Assembly: GCA_018651745.1 (NCBI GenBank)
Contig: JABIDL010000009.1
Span: 1-64,000, forward strand
Direction: 5' to 3'
Length of the DNA stretch: 64,000 bases
Source: Candidatus Neomarinimicrobiota bacterium
GTDB taxonomy: Bacteria > Fidelibacterota > Marinisomatia > Marinisomatales > TCS55
Position numbers and translations under genes: made by a program
In this document: positions 9,047 through 17,620 of the stretch, piece after piece
How the letters are laid out: each line of letters starts with the position of its first letter
How positions within the stretch are numbered: the stretch's first letter is position 1
Notes under the pieces: generated by a model
The model's database searches: none
Told to the model about the DNA's origin: nothing
Seen by the model: only the letters and a program-made list of their open reading frames with translations

Positions 9047-11440
9047 ATGAACGAAGAATCGCGTCAATATCCAGTTATGCCATTGAGGAATACTGTTTTA
9101 TTCCCCCAGCAAGTCATTCCGATCTACATTGGCCGGGATAAATCTTTAAAATTAATAGATGATTTACCTACTGATGCAAAATATATTGTTGTAGTTGCTC
9201 AGGAAGATGGTTCAATTGAAGAACCTAAGCCGGAAGATTTGTATGCGTTTGGAACCCTTGCTCAAGTGCTAAAAGTATTTGATATGCCTGACAACAGTAA
9301 GTCAGCAATTGTGCAAGGATTAGATCGTGTGAAAATTCTCTCATATCCAGAACATGATCCTTATTACAAAGCTGTGATCCAGACAGTCAATGACGAAGGA
9401 GAGGAAAAAGATATTGAACTGGATGCATTAATGACCAATCTCCGCACAGTTTTCGCTGAATTAATCCAAGTAGCGCCCTATTTGACTGAAGAACATTCCG
9501 GTATGCTATCAAATATTCAGAAACCCGCTCGGCTTGCAGATAAGTCAATCAGTTTGTTGAATATTGTAAACCATGAAAAACAAGAAGTCCTTGAAGAATT
9601 ATCCGTTAAAAAAAGAGTTGAGAGGGCGATTGATATTCTTAATCGGGAAATGCAGAGAATTAGACTTGGAGAAGAAATCCAAAGTGAAGTTCAAGATGAA
9701 ATATCCAAAACTCAGCGTGAATATTATTTGCGGGAACAATTAAAAGCGATAAAAAAGGAATTAGGTGAAGATGAGGGAGCAGCAGAATTTACCGAACTTG
9801 AAGAAAAAATTACTAAAGCAAAAATGTCCGAGGAAGCTGAAAAAGTTGCAAAAAAAGAACTCAATCGTTTGGAGGCAATTCCAACCCAATCTCCGGAATA
9901 CACGGTGTCTCGTACGTATATTGAATGGCTTGTTGAATTACCATGGAGTGAATCGAGTAAGGACACGGTGAATATAGCCGATGCTGAAAAAATTCTTGAT
10001 GATGATCATTATGGTTTAGAAAAAGTTAAAGAAAGAATTCTTGAATATTTGGCTGTCCGAGCTCTTAAAGAGGAAAAGGATCCGGGTAGTGGAATGCGCG
10101 GACCTATCCTATGTTTTGCGGGACCTCCAGGGGTTGGAAAAACGTCGCTGGGAAGATCCATCGCAAAATCAATGGGACGTGAGTTTGTTCGGCTTTCGCT
10201 TGGCGGTGTTCGCGACGAAGCTGAAATAAGAGGTCATAGGCGAACGTACATTGGCGCTTTGCCAGGTCGGATCATTCAATCCCTGAAAAAGGCCGGTACC
10301 AATAATCCCGTTTTTATGTTAGATGAAATAGATAAGCTTGGATCGGATTTCCGAGGGGATCCATCATCTGCACTGTTGGAAGTACTTGATCCGGAACAGA
10401 ATTCAACATTTTCTGATCATTATTTAGATGTGAATTTTGATCTGAGTAAGGTTATGTTTATTTCAACCGCAAATTACCAAGACCCAATTCCTCCAGCTCT
10501 CAGAGACCGTATGGAAATTCTTGATTTTTCCGGATATATTGAGGATGAAAAAATTCATATTGCCAAGCGACATCTTATTCCCAAACAGGTCAAAGAGAAC
10601 GCTCTCACTAAATCCGATGTTTCTTTTGATAAAAATGCAATCCGGGAACTCATCCGATCTTATACGAGGGAGGCAGGAGTTAGGAATCTTGAACGTGAAA
10701 TTGCCAATGTGCTCCGGAAAGTGGCCCGTGACAAGTTGGAAAAATCAAATGGAAAAATCAAACTTAACAAAAATAAAATAAATGAATATTTAGGCGCACC
10801 CAGATTTTACTCAGATATTGCTGAGCGAACAACAAAACCGGGTGTTGTAACTGGGCTGGCTTGGACTGCTGCCGGTGGCGATATTCTTTTTATTGAGGCT
10901 AGTAAAATGAAGGGTAAGGGAAAACTCACTCTTACCGGACAGTTGGGTGATGTAATGAAAGAATCTGCCACTGCAGCTTTGACATACGTTCGATCACATA
11001 CGGACATTATCGGGTTACCTGAAAATTTTAATGAAATAACCGATATTCACGTCCATGTTCCTGCGGGTGCCATTCCAAAGGATGGACCTTCTGCAGGTGT
11101 CGGAATGTTTACAGCGATGGTTTCTCTATTGACTGATAAACCTGTAGCTTCTAATGTTGCGATGACCGGTGAAATTACTCTACGAGGGAATGTTCTTCCC
11201 ATTGGTGGGGTGAAAGAAAAAGTAACGGCTGCTCACCGATCGGGTATCAGGACCATTATTCTTCCGGATCATAATCGGAAGGATTTGGAAGAAATACCAA
11301 AACATATTTTAAAAGATTTAAAGATTCATTTTGCGAAAGAAATGATGGATGTGATTGATATTGCGCTTCCTGGCCTAAACGGAAAGAAGAAAAAGGAATC
11401 CGGTAAGAAAACGAATTCAAAAGCAAAAAAATCACGCTAA
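9047..11440 (+). CDS. lon: ATP-dependent protease Lon
   Basis: A 797-residue cytosolic quality-control protease. Order of parts: N-terminal substrate-binding LON domain (about 1-200), coiled-coil linker rich in Lys/Glu (about 200-280), AAA+ module with Walker A GPPGVGKT (about 360-366) and Walker B FMLDEID (about 422), and C-terminal protease domain with the catalytic dyad S682 (KDGPSAG) and K725 (GVKEK). The Ser-Lys spacing of 43 residues matches E. coli Lon. A Lys/Ser-rich tail follows. GGAG precedes the ATG, and a 132-nt gap upstream suggests its own promoter. Confidence 0.98.
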   Translation: MNEESRQYPVMPLRNTVLFPQQVIPIYIGRDKSLKLIDDLPTDAKYIVVVAQEDGSIEEPKPEDLYAFGTLAQVLKVFDMPDNSKSAIVQGLDRVKILSYPEHDPYYKAVIQTVNDEGEEKDIELDALMTNLRTVFAELIQVAPYLTEEHSGMLSNIQKPARLADKSISLLNIVNHEKQEVLEELSVKKRVERAIDILNREMQRIRLGEEIQSEVQDEISKTQREYYLREQLKAIKKELGEDEGAAEFTELEEKITKAKMSEEAEKVAKKELNRLEAIPTQSPEYTVSRTYIEWLVELPWSESSKDTVNIADAEKILDDDHYGLEKVKERILEYLAVRALKEEKDPGSGMRGPILCFAGPPGVGKTSLGRSIAKSMGREFVRLSLGGVRDEAEIRGHRRTYIGALPGRIIQSLKKAGTNNPVFMLDEIDKLGSDFRGDPSSALLEVLDPEQNSTFSDHYLDVNFDLSKVMFISTANYQDPIPPALRDRMEILDFSGYIEDEKIHIAKRHLIPKQVKENALTKSDVSFDKNAIRELIRSYTREAGVRNLEREIANVLRKVARDKLEKSNGKIKLNKNKINEYLGAPRFYSDIAERTTKPGVVTGLAWTAAGGDILFIEASKMKGKGKLTLTGQLGDVMKESATAALTYVRSHTDIIGLPENFNEITDIHVHVPAGAIPKDGPSAGVGMFTAMVSLLTDKPVASNVAMTGEITLRGNVLPIGGVKEKVTAAHRSGIRTIILPDHNRKDLEEIPKHILKDLKIHFAKEMMDVIDIALPGLNGKKKKESGKKTNSKAKKSR

Positions 11441-11441
11441 T

Positions 11442-11458
11442 TTCGCAAGCGAATTTTT
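11442..11458 (+). terminator. Weak hairpin with T run after lon
   Basis: TTCGC and GCGAA form a short self-complementary element directly followed by five T bases, just after the lon stop and abutting the tRNA gene. The loop would be very tight (a four-base-pair stem with a CAAG loop is more realistic), so termination is probably inefficient and the tRNA may be read from the lon transcript. Confidence 0.3.
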
Positions 11459-11535
11459 GGGCGCTTAGCTCAGTTGGTCAGAGCGCTGCCCTTACAAGGC
11501 AGAAGTCACAAGTTCGAGTCTTGTAGCGCCCACCA
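11459..11535 (+). tRNA. tRNA-Val (anticodon TAC)
   Basis: A full cloverleaf can be drawn: acceptor GGGCGCT paired with AGCGCCC, D arm with AGTTGGTCA, anticodon stem CTGCC/GGCAG with loop CTTACAA giving anticodon TAC, T arm ACAAG/CTTGT with TTCGAGT, discriminator A and an encoded CCA tail. Anticodon TAC reads valine GUA and other GUN codons. It sits directly after lon. Confidence 0.97.
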
Positions 11536-11652
11536 TTACAATTTCGTACAACACCAGGATGAAATGGAACCAGTGTTGACATAAAACCAAAGATTGGAAG
11601 CTCGCGGTATAAATATTTGAGTTAAAAAATCCAACTTTATAAATGATATGGA

Positions 11653-13065
11653 ATGAAATACTTAATACCAGTTTTAATCCTTGTAAATGAAACATTATTT
11701 GCGAGTGGCAATGCCCATGGTCTTTCTCCTCATTTGGATGGCGCTGATCTATCTATTATATGGGTAATTCCATTTGCTGGAATTTTATTATCCATAGCTG
11801 GGTTCCCATTAATAGCACCCCTGTTTTGGCACCATCATTTTGGAAAGGTGTCTGCTTTTTGGGCAATACTGCTTATTGTACCTTTTTTATGGGTTGAGGG
11901 ATTCTCAATTACGCTCTATGAAATACTCCACGTGGGCCTATTGGAATACATTCCGTTTATTATTCTTTTATTGGCATTATTTACTATTTCCGGCGGTGTA
12001 CAGTTAACCGGCTCACTGGTGGGAAAACCGATTATCAATACAGGCGTTATATTTTTAGGAACCGTATTGGCCAGTTGGATGGGAACCACCGGTGCTGCCA
12101 TGCTATTGATTCGCCCTCTTATTCGTGCCAATAAAGACCGTAAAAATAAAGTGCATGTGATTGTATTCTTTATTTTTCTTGTGGCCAATATAGGGGGTTC
12201 GTTAACCCCATTGGGAGATCCGCCTTTATTTTTGGGCTTTCTCAAAGGTGTGGATTTTTTCTGGACTACATCAGCAATGTTTCCACCCATGGTCTTCATG
12301 GCAGTTTGTTTGTTGATTATCTTTTTTGGTTTGGATACCTATTTGTATAATAAAGAAGAAGTTAGTATCCCTGTTCCAGAAACTTCTGAAAAATTTGGAA
12401 TAAAGGGCGGAGTAAATCTTTTTTTGCTTGTGGGTGTAATTGGTTCGGTGCTTTTGAGTGGATTTTGGCATCCTCATATTAGTTTTACAATTTATTATGT
12501 AGAAATTGAACTGCAAAATATCGCGCGAGACGTTTTACTCATACTTCTCACCATGGCGAGCTGGAAAATCACATCCCAAACAATTCGAGAAGCGAACGAA
12601 TATACTTGGTTCCCTATCGTAGAAGTTGGCAAACTATTCGCTGGTATTTTCATTACAATTATCCCTGCAATTGCCATATTAAAAGCGGGTACAGGAGGCG
12701 CCCTTTCATCTGTGATTAATTCAGTATCCAACGAAACAGGTCCCATTAATTATATGTATTTTTGGGCCACGGGAATTCTATCAAGTTTTCTGGACAATGC
12801 ACCAACTTATCTCGTTTTCTTCAATACAGCCGGGGGAAATGCATCTGAGCTCATGGGAGATTTAAGTCAAACATTATTGGCTATATCTGCCGGAGCTGTT
12901 TTTATGGGTGCCAATACATATATTGGAAATGCACCCAATTTTATGGTGAAATCAATTTCCGAATCATCAGGAATTGAAATGCCATCCTTTTTTGGATATT
13001 TATTCAAATGGTCATTACCAATTTTAATTCCTCTATTTATTTTAGTAAGTTATATATTCTTTTAA
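11653..13065 (+). CDS. Sodium:proton antiporter / ion transporter superfamily membrane protein
   Basis: A 470-residue inner-membrane protein with about eleven hydrophobic segments and an N-terminal signal-like segment. The loop NIGGSLTPLGDPPLF (about residues 178-192) and a second, related region near its end (FLDNAPTYLVF and GANTYIGNAPN) are characteristic of the ArsB/NhaD/CitM ion-transporter superfamily. NhaD-like Na+/H+ exchange is the best guess; transport of another anion or cation cannot be excluded. It stands alone between the tRNA and a convergent small gene. Confidence 0.85.
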   Translation: MKYLIPVLILVNETLFASGNAHGLSPHLDGADLSIIWVIPFAGILLSIAGFPLIAPLFWHHHFGKVSAFWAILLIVPFLWVEGFSITLYEILHVGLLEYIPFIILLLALFTISGGVQLTGSLVGKPIINTGVIFLGTVLASWMGTTGAAMLLIRPLIRANKDRKNKVHVIVFFIFLVANIGGSLTPLGDPPLFLGFLKGVDFFWTTSAMFPPMVFMAVCLLIIFFGLDTYLYNKEEVSIPVPETSEKFGIKGGVNLFLLVGVIGSVLLSGFWHPHISFTIYYVEIELQNIARDVLLILLTMASWKITSQTIREANEYTWFPIVEVGKLFAGIFITIIPAIAILKAGTGGALSSVINSVSNETGPINYMYFWATGILSSFLDNAPTYLVFFNTAGGNASELMGDLSQTLLAISAGAVFMGANTYIGNAPNFMVKSISESSGIEMPSFFGYLFKWSLPILIPLFILVSYIFF

Positions 13066-13160
13066 CACGTAATCTCAGGACAGATTATTTTTCTGTTTTA
13101 TTCAATTTAATTTAAGATAATACTGAAACAATCAATTCCTTGATTAAACCAAAAACCAAC

Positions 13161-13184
13161 GAGCCCCACGATTAGGTGAGGCTC
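13161..13184 (-). terminator. Hairpin between convergent genes
   Basis: GAGCC-C-CAC and GTG-A-GGCTC pair around GATTAG with one mismatch. On the minus strand the stem is followed after four bases by a T-rich stretch (GGTTTTTGG), so it fits best as the terminator of the minus-strand gene at 13245-13688. It lies in the convergent gap after the ion transporter. Confidence 0.45.
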
Positions 13185-13244
13185 GGAGGTCGGCAAGTGA
13201 GGGAATAATTTCCCCTTACCTTACTTGGATTTTGTTGAATGTTC

Positions 13245-13688
13245 TTATGGAGTTTCGGAAAGTGTTAGAATTTCACCGGAGCTGTCTTCAACGGCAAAGT
13301 TGGATTCAGTCGATTCCGAATCTGGCTGCGAGGTAGTGTAAAGATCTTCAGCCTTATTGGTTGAATATTCATTTCCGTTCCAGAAAAATGTCTGTCCGGG
13401 ACCAAGCCGATTGCGCGCATCCGCAAATGCATCTACAAAACTCGGAATACCTATCGGCTCGCTTACTACCGGAATTTCTACAATTTCCATTTCTTCGATT
13501 TCCTCTAAGGCAGGTGCGAGTTCAGCGATATTTACTAAACTGAATTCATCAGATTCCAATTTCATGCTTAGGGTGGACGCCGATTCTTCTATTGGTGTGT
13601 TCTGATAAACAATTGCACCAATAAGTATTGCAATCACTGCAAGGGTCAGACCTGTTGTAAGGGCTTTTTCTTTATCGATTTTATTCAT
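13245..13688 (-). CDS. Small acidic membrane-anchored protein, unknown function
   Basis: With the ATG at 13688, chosen because AAAGGAA lies just upstream, the protein has 147 residues. A short basic N terminus (MNKIDKEKA) precedes one hydrophobic segment (about 10-28); the rest is acidic and includes a Glu/Ile-rich stretch and the motif AFADARNRLGPGQTFFWNG. Similar AF..AR..LGPG..F.W.G.-Y.T sequences occur in envelope proteins of Bacteroidota-type bacteria, but I know no assigned role. The earlier in-frame ATG at 13763 would bury the signal anchor and has no ribosome site. Confidence 0.75.
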   Translation of the reverse strand: MNKIDKEKALTTGLTLAVIAILIGAIVYQNTPIEESASTLSMKLESDEFSLVNIAELAPALEEIEEMEIVEIPVVSEPIGIPSFVDAFADARNRLGPGQTFFWNGNEYSTNKAEDLYTTSQPDSESTESNFAVEDSSGEILTLSETP

Positions 13689-13961
13689 TATGAGTTCCTT
13701 TCTCTTTAGTGTTACGATCGAATGTTTGTACGGAATCAAAAATGAAATTGTTCCAGTCAGCAATAATGGTCATGATTATCACTAATGGTGAAAAAGGACA
13801 GTGGTCGTAATACTCTTACAACACTCTGTAAAAAAGAAGAATATACCTTTTCTCGGTTTGAGACTGGTCCTTTTTATGTATATTCGCCGGCATTTTCCAG
13901 GGTGTTTCGATTCAAACGATCCTGATTGACAAAATAGCTAAGATAAATAAGAAAGACGAAC

Positions 13962-14801
13962 ATGGTCCCATCAAGAGGGAGTAGATTAAAAAACCGAGGA
14001 TTTATTATACCGATCGGCGGTGCGGTGAGGAAACGAAAAAATCCAATTATATTGGAAAAATTTGTGGAATTGTGCGGTGGAAAAAAAGCAGTCATCCCAG
14101 TGATTGCCACCGCAACAAAGGAACCCGACGTTGGCGCGGAATACGTTCAATTGTTTTCGGAAATGGGGGCGAAAAAAGTTCCTTTTTTAGATATTCAGAC
14201 TCGTGCAGATTGCCAAAAAGATGAAATTTTGTCTCAATTTAATGAAGCCACTGGAATTTTTATGACCGGTGGAAATCAGCTTCGGTTATCAACAATAATC
14301 GGCGGAACGCCGGTTGCCCAGCTTATCCGTAAAATGAATGCAGACGGTCTTCATTTTGCCGGCACATCTGCTGGTGCTGCAATTATTCCGGAGCACATGA
14401 TTGCGGGCGGTCGCAGTGGAAGTACGCCGACTCCACGGAGCGTATCTTTGAGCCCGGGGTTGGGGCTAACCAATAGCGTAGTAATTGATCAACATTTTCG
14501 CCAGCGAAACCGTCTTGGGCGTTTGCTATCTGCTGTGGCATACAATCCCTTCTTAATTGGGATTGGAATTGATGAGGACACGGCAATTTTTATTGATTAT
14601 AAAAACATATTTGAAGTTGCTGGTAGCGGCGCGGTAACAGTTGTGGATCCGAGTAATATTCAGCATTCATCCATGAGTACTGCGCGCAGAGGAGATGCAA
14701 TAAATATTGTTGATGTGAAACTCCACATACTCGCAGATGGCGCCAAATACAATTTGCATTCAAAAGAGGCAATCATAACGATTTCGCCGGAAAAGAAGTA
14801 A
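13962..14801 (+). CDS. cphB: Cyanophycinase
   Basis: A 279-residue serine peptidase of the S51 family that hydrolyses cyanophycin (multi-L-arginyl-poly-L-aspartate) to beta-Asp-Arg dipeptides. The nucleophile motif GTSAGA is at 134-139 (S136), and the surrounding TGGNQLRL and DQHFRQRNRLGR segments are conserved in the family. There is no signal peptide beyond a basic N terminus, so the enzyme should be cytoplasmic, acting on internal stores. It is followed 11 bases later by cyanophycin synthetase, giving a make-and-break unit. Confidence 0.93.
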   Translation: MVPSRGSRLKNRGFIIPIGGAVRKRKNPIILEKFVELCGGKKAVIPVIATATKEPDVGAEYVQLFSEMGAKKVPFLDIQTRADCQKDEILSQFNEATGIFMTGGNQLRLSTIIGGTPVAQLIRKMNADGLHFAGTSAGAAIIPEHMIAGGRSGSTPTPRSVSLSPGLGLTNSVVIDQHFRQRNRLGRLLSAVAYNPFLIGIGIDEDTAIFIDYKNIFEVAGSGAVTVVDPSNIQHSSMSTARRGDAINIVDVKLHILADGAKYNLHSKEAIITISPEKK

Positions 14802-14812
14802 AGAGGAAACAA

Positions 14813-17608
14813 ATGAAAATTCTTGAAACAAATGTTTATGTAGGACCAAATGTTTACGCCCGGTTTCCCGTCATTCGGCATATTCTAGATTTGGGTGTTC
14901 TCGAGGACTGGCCCACTGCCAAACTGGGTAAAAAATTCATTGATGGATTGGTACATTATTTACCGGATCTCAAAAATCACGGATGTTCTTATCGCGAAGA
15001 AGGTGGATTTTTACGTAGGATGAAAGAAGATGAGGGAACGTGGCTTGGCCATGTGATGGAGCACGTTGCCATTGAATTGCAAAATGTTGCCGGATCTAAG
15101 GTAACCTTTGGCAAAACCCGTTCTTTGGAAGAAAAGGGACAGTATAACATGGTCTTCCAATATCTTCAGCGGGATGTTGGTTTAGAAGCCAGCCGGCTTG
15201 CGCAGACAGTTATACTAGACCTGCTTCCTGAAAAAGTAAAAAATCAGCTGGATGTTGTCCCGGGAAAATTTGATTTTGAAGAAGAAAGAGATATGTTCAT
15301 TCGGTTTGCCCAAAAATTTGAGTTCGGACCGAGTACGGCATCTCTCGTAGATGCGGCGATAGCGCGAGAAATACCATGGCTCAGACTAAACCGATACAGC
15401 CTTGTTCAATTTGGGCACGGGAAATACCAGAAACGCATTCAAGCAACCATTACAAATCAGACGCGCCACATTTCTGTTGAAATTGCCAGCGATAAGGATG
15501 ATACTAATTCTCTATTAAGCGATTTGGGCTTGCCGGTTCCGATTCAAAAATTGGTTTATACAGATAAGGAAGCGGTGCATCGTGCACGCAGAATTGGATA
15601 TCCTGTCGTTTTGAAACCGCTCAATGCAAATCACGGCCGCGGTGTTTCTATAAACCTTACGGAAGATTCGCAAGTGGTAAAAGCGTTCAAAATTGCCAGA
15701 GAACGGGGATCTTCACGGGGCGTGCTGGTTGAAAGTTTTATCACTGGTTTTGATCATCGCATGCTTGTAGTGGATGGTAAACTGATTGCAGTTGCAAAGC
15801 GAGTACCGGGACGTGTTGTTGGAAATGGAAAACATACAATTCAAGAATTGCTGGATATCGTTAATGAAGATCCTCGGCGAGGTATAGGTCATGAAAAAGT
15901 TCTGACTCAAATTCAGATTGACCATCAAGCGGAGCGGCTGATGAAAGCTAAGGAATACACGTTGGATTCTGTCTTGAAAAAGGATGAAATACTGTATCTG
16001 AGATCCACTGCAAATTTGTCCACAGGCGGAACATCCATAGATATGACCGATCTTGTTCATCCCGATAATAAATCCATGGCAGAACGTGCTGTGAAAGCCA
16101 TCGGCCTTGACGTTGGCGGAGTAGACTTTCTGACGGATGACATTACACAATCGCACAAAGTGGTTGGAGGTGCCATTGTAGAAGTGAATGCCGCACCGGG
16201 ATTTCGGATGCATGTTGCGCCAAGTGAAGGCGAACCGAGGGATGTTGCCGGTCCCGTGATGGATATGCTGTTTCCGCAGGGAACACCATCCGTAATTCCA
16301 ATTGCAGGAATCACGGGGACAAATGGAAAAACGACCACAACCCGTATGCTGGCGCACATCATGAAAACAGCAGGACATACAGTTGGGTTTACAACGACAG
16401 ATGGTGTCTATATTGATGGACACCTGACGGTAAAAGGCGACATGACCGGCCCCAAAAGCGCGCAAATGGTGTTGAGAGATCCGGATGTAGATATGGCTGT
16501 TTTGGAGACAGCAAGAGGCGGCATATTAAGAAGCGGTCTCGGATATGAAAAAAGTGATGTAGCGGCTTGCCTGAATATTTCAGCGGACCATCTTGGTCTT
16601 CGCGGTGTAGAAACTCTTGACCAACTCGCGGAAGCCAAGCGCGTGGTAGTTGAAACTGCCACCGATACAGCCGTTCTGAATGCGGATGACGAATACTGTT
16701 TGAAGATGGCTGATTACACCAAAGCCGAGCATGTATGTTATGTTACCATGAATCCTGAACATGAATTGGTAAAACAACATATTCGCGCCGGAGGAAGGGC
16801 TGTAGTTCTTGAAAAGGGCATCAATGGTGAAATGATAACCTTTTATGATAAAGGTGCGCATATTCCGCTGTTATGGACTCATTTGATTCCGGCAACGCTT
16901 GAAGGAAAAGCGCTGCACAATGTCCAAAATGCAATGTTTGCGTCTGCGATGGCATATAGTTTAAATAAAACTCTGGAAGATATCAGCCACGGACTTAGAA
17001 CATTTAACCAAACATTTTTCCAAGCACCTGGGAAAATGAATATATTTGATGAGCATCCTTTTAAAGTTATTTTGGACTATGCACATAATCCTGCAGCTGT
17101 TCGGGCAATTTCTTCCTTGGTCAGTAAATTGGAAGTAAACGGAAAACGAATTGCTGTTCTTTCAGCGCCGGGAGATCGGCGTGATGAAGATATTCGTAAA
17201 GTTGCGGAAATTGCTTCTGAGCATTTTGATGTTTTCATTTGTAAAGCAGACGATCACCGCCGTGGAAGAGACGACGACGAAGTGCCCAAAATCATGAAAA
17301 GCGCATTGCTGGGAAAAGGGATAAATAAAGAAAATATTCAAGTTATTCCAGATGAACAGGATGCCATAAATACTTCCCTAAAAATAGCAGAAGAAGATGA
17401 TTGTGTCCTGATATTGGGAGATGAGATTACACGATCGTGGAAACAAATTATTCATTTTGAAAGCAAAACCAATATACCCGCTGAAAAATCTACCAGCTTC
17501 GAAACACCCGATACAGGTTTGGAAGAAACGCCGTTCACTATAGAAGAAGGTCAGAAATTAATTCAGGATGAACGTGGTGTCCGCTTGGCTAAAGAAGAAT
17601 CTGACTAA
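14813..17608 (+). CDS. cphA: Cyanophycin synthetase
   Basis: A 931-residue enzyme that builds the Asp/Arg polymer cyanophycin with ATP. Order: N-terminal domain starting MKILETNVYVGPN (about 1-160), ATP-grasp domain (about 200-490, with VVLKPLNANHGRGV and VEVNAAPGFRMH), and a Mur-ligase-like domain (from about 495) with the nucleotide loop GITGTNGKTTTTR. The C terminus carries a polar tail of roughly 50 residues beyond the Mur-like domain, longer than in the typical enzyme (about 870-900 residues). AGAGGA precedes the ATG. Confidence 0.95.
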   Translation: MKILETNVYVGPNVYARFPVIRHILDLGVLEDWPTAKLGKKFIDGLVHYLPDLKNHGCSYREEGGFLRRMKEDEGTWLGHVMEHVAIELQNVAGSKVTFGKTRSLEEKGQYNMVFQYLQRDVGLEASRLAQTVILDLLPEKVKNQLDVVPGKFDFEEERDMFIRFAQKFEFGPSTASLVDAAIAREIPWLRLNRYSLVQFGHGKYQKRIQATITNQTRHISVEIASDKDDTNSLLSDLGLPVPIQKLVYTDKEAVHRARRIGYPVVLKPLNANHGRGVSINLTEDSQVVKAFKIARERGSSRGVLVESFITGFDHRMLVVDGKLIAVAKRVPGRVVGNGKHTIQELLDIVNEDPRRGIGHEKVLTQIQIDHQAERLMKAKEYTLDSVLKKDEILYLRSTANLSTGGTSIDMTDLVHPDNKSMAERAVKAIGLDVGGVDFLTDDITQSHKVVGGAIVEVNAAPGFRMHVAPSEGEPRDVAGPVMDMLFPQGTPSVIPIAGITGTNGKTTTTRMLAHIMKTAGHTVGFTTTDGVYIDGHLTVKGDMTGPKSAQMVLRDPDVDMAVLETARGGILRSGLGYEKSDVAACLNISADHLGLRGVETLDQLAEAKRVVVETATDTAVLNADDEYCLKMADYTKAEHVCYVTMNPEHELVKQHIRAGGRAVVLEKGINGEMITFYDKGAHIPLLWTHLIPATLEGKALHNVQNAMFASAMAYSLNKTLEDISHGLRTFNQTFFQAPGKMNIFDEHPFKVILDYAHNPAAVRAISSLVSKLEVNGKRIAVLSAPGDRRDEDIRKVAEIASEHFDVFICKADDHRRGRDDDEVPKIMKSALLGKGINKENIQVIPDEQDAINTSLKIAEEDDCVLILGDEITRSWKQIIHFESKTNIPAEKSTSFETPDTGLEETPFTIEEGQKLIQDERGVRLAKEESD

Positions 17609-17620
17609 TAGATCTCAAAA

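Noticed and set aside
11492-11695. Minus-strand ORF over the tRNA and its flank, with GATRLELVTSA at its C-terminal end
   Set aside because: It is the antisense reading of the tRNA-Val gene; this peptide is a frequent annotation artefact.
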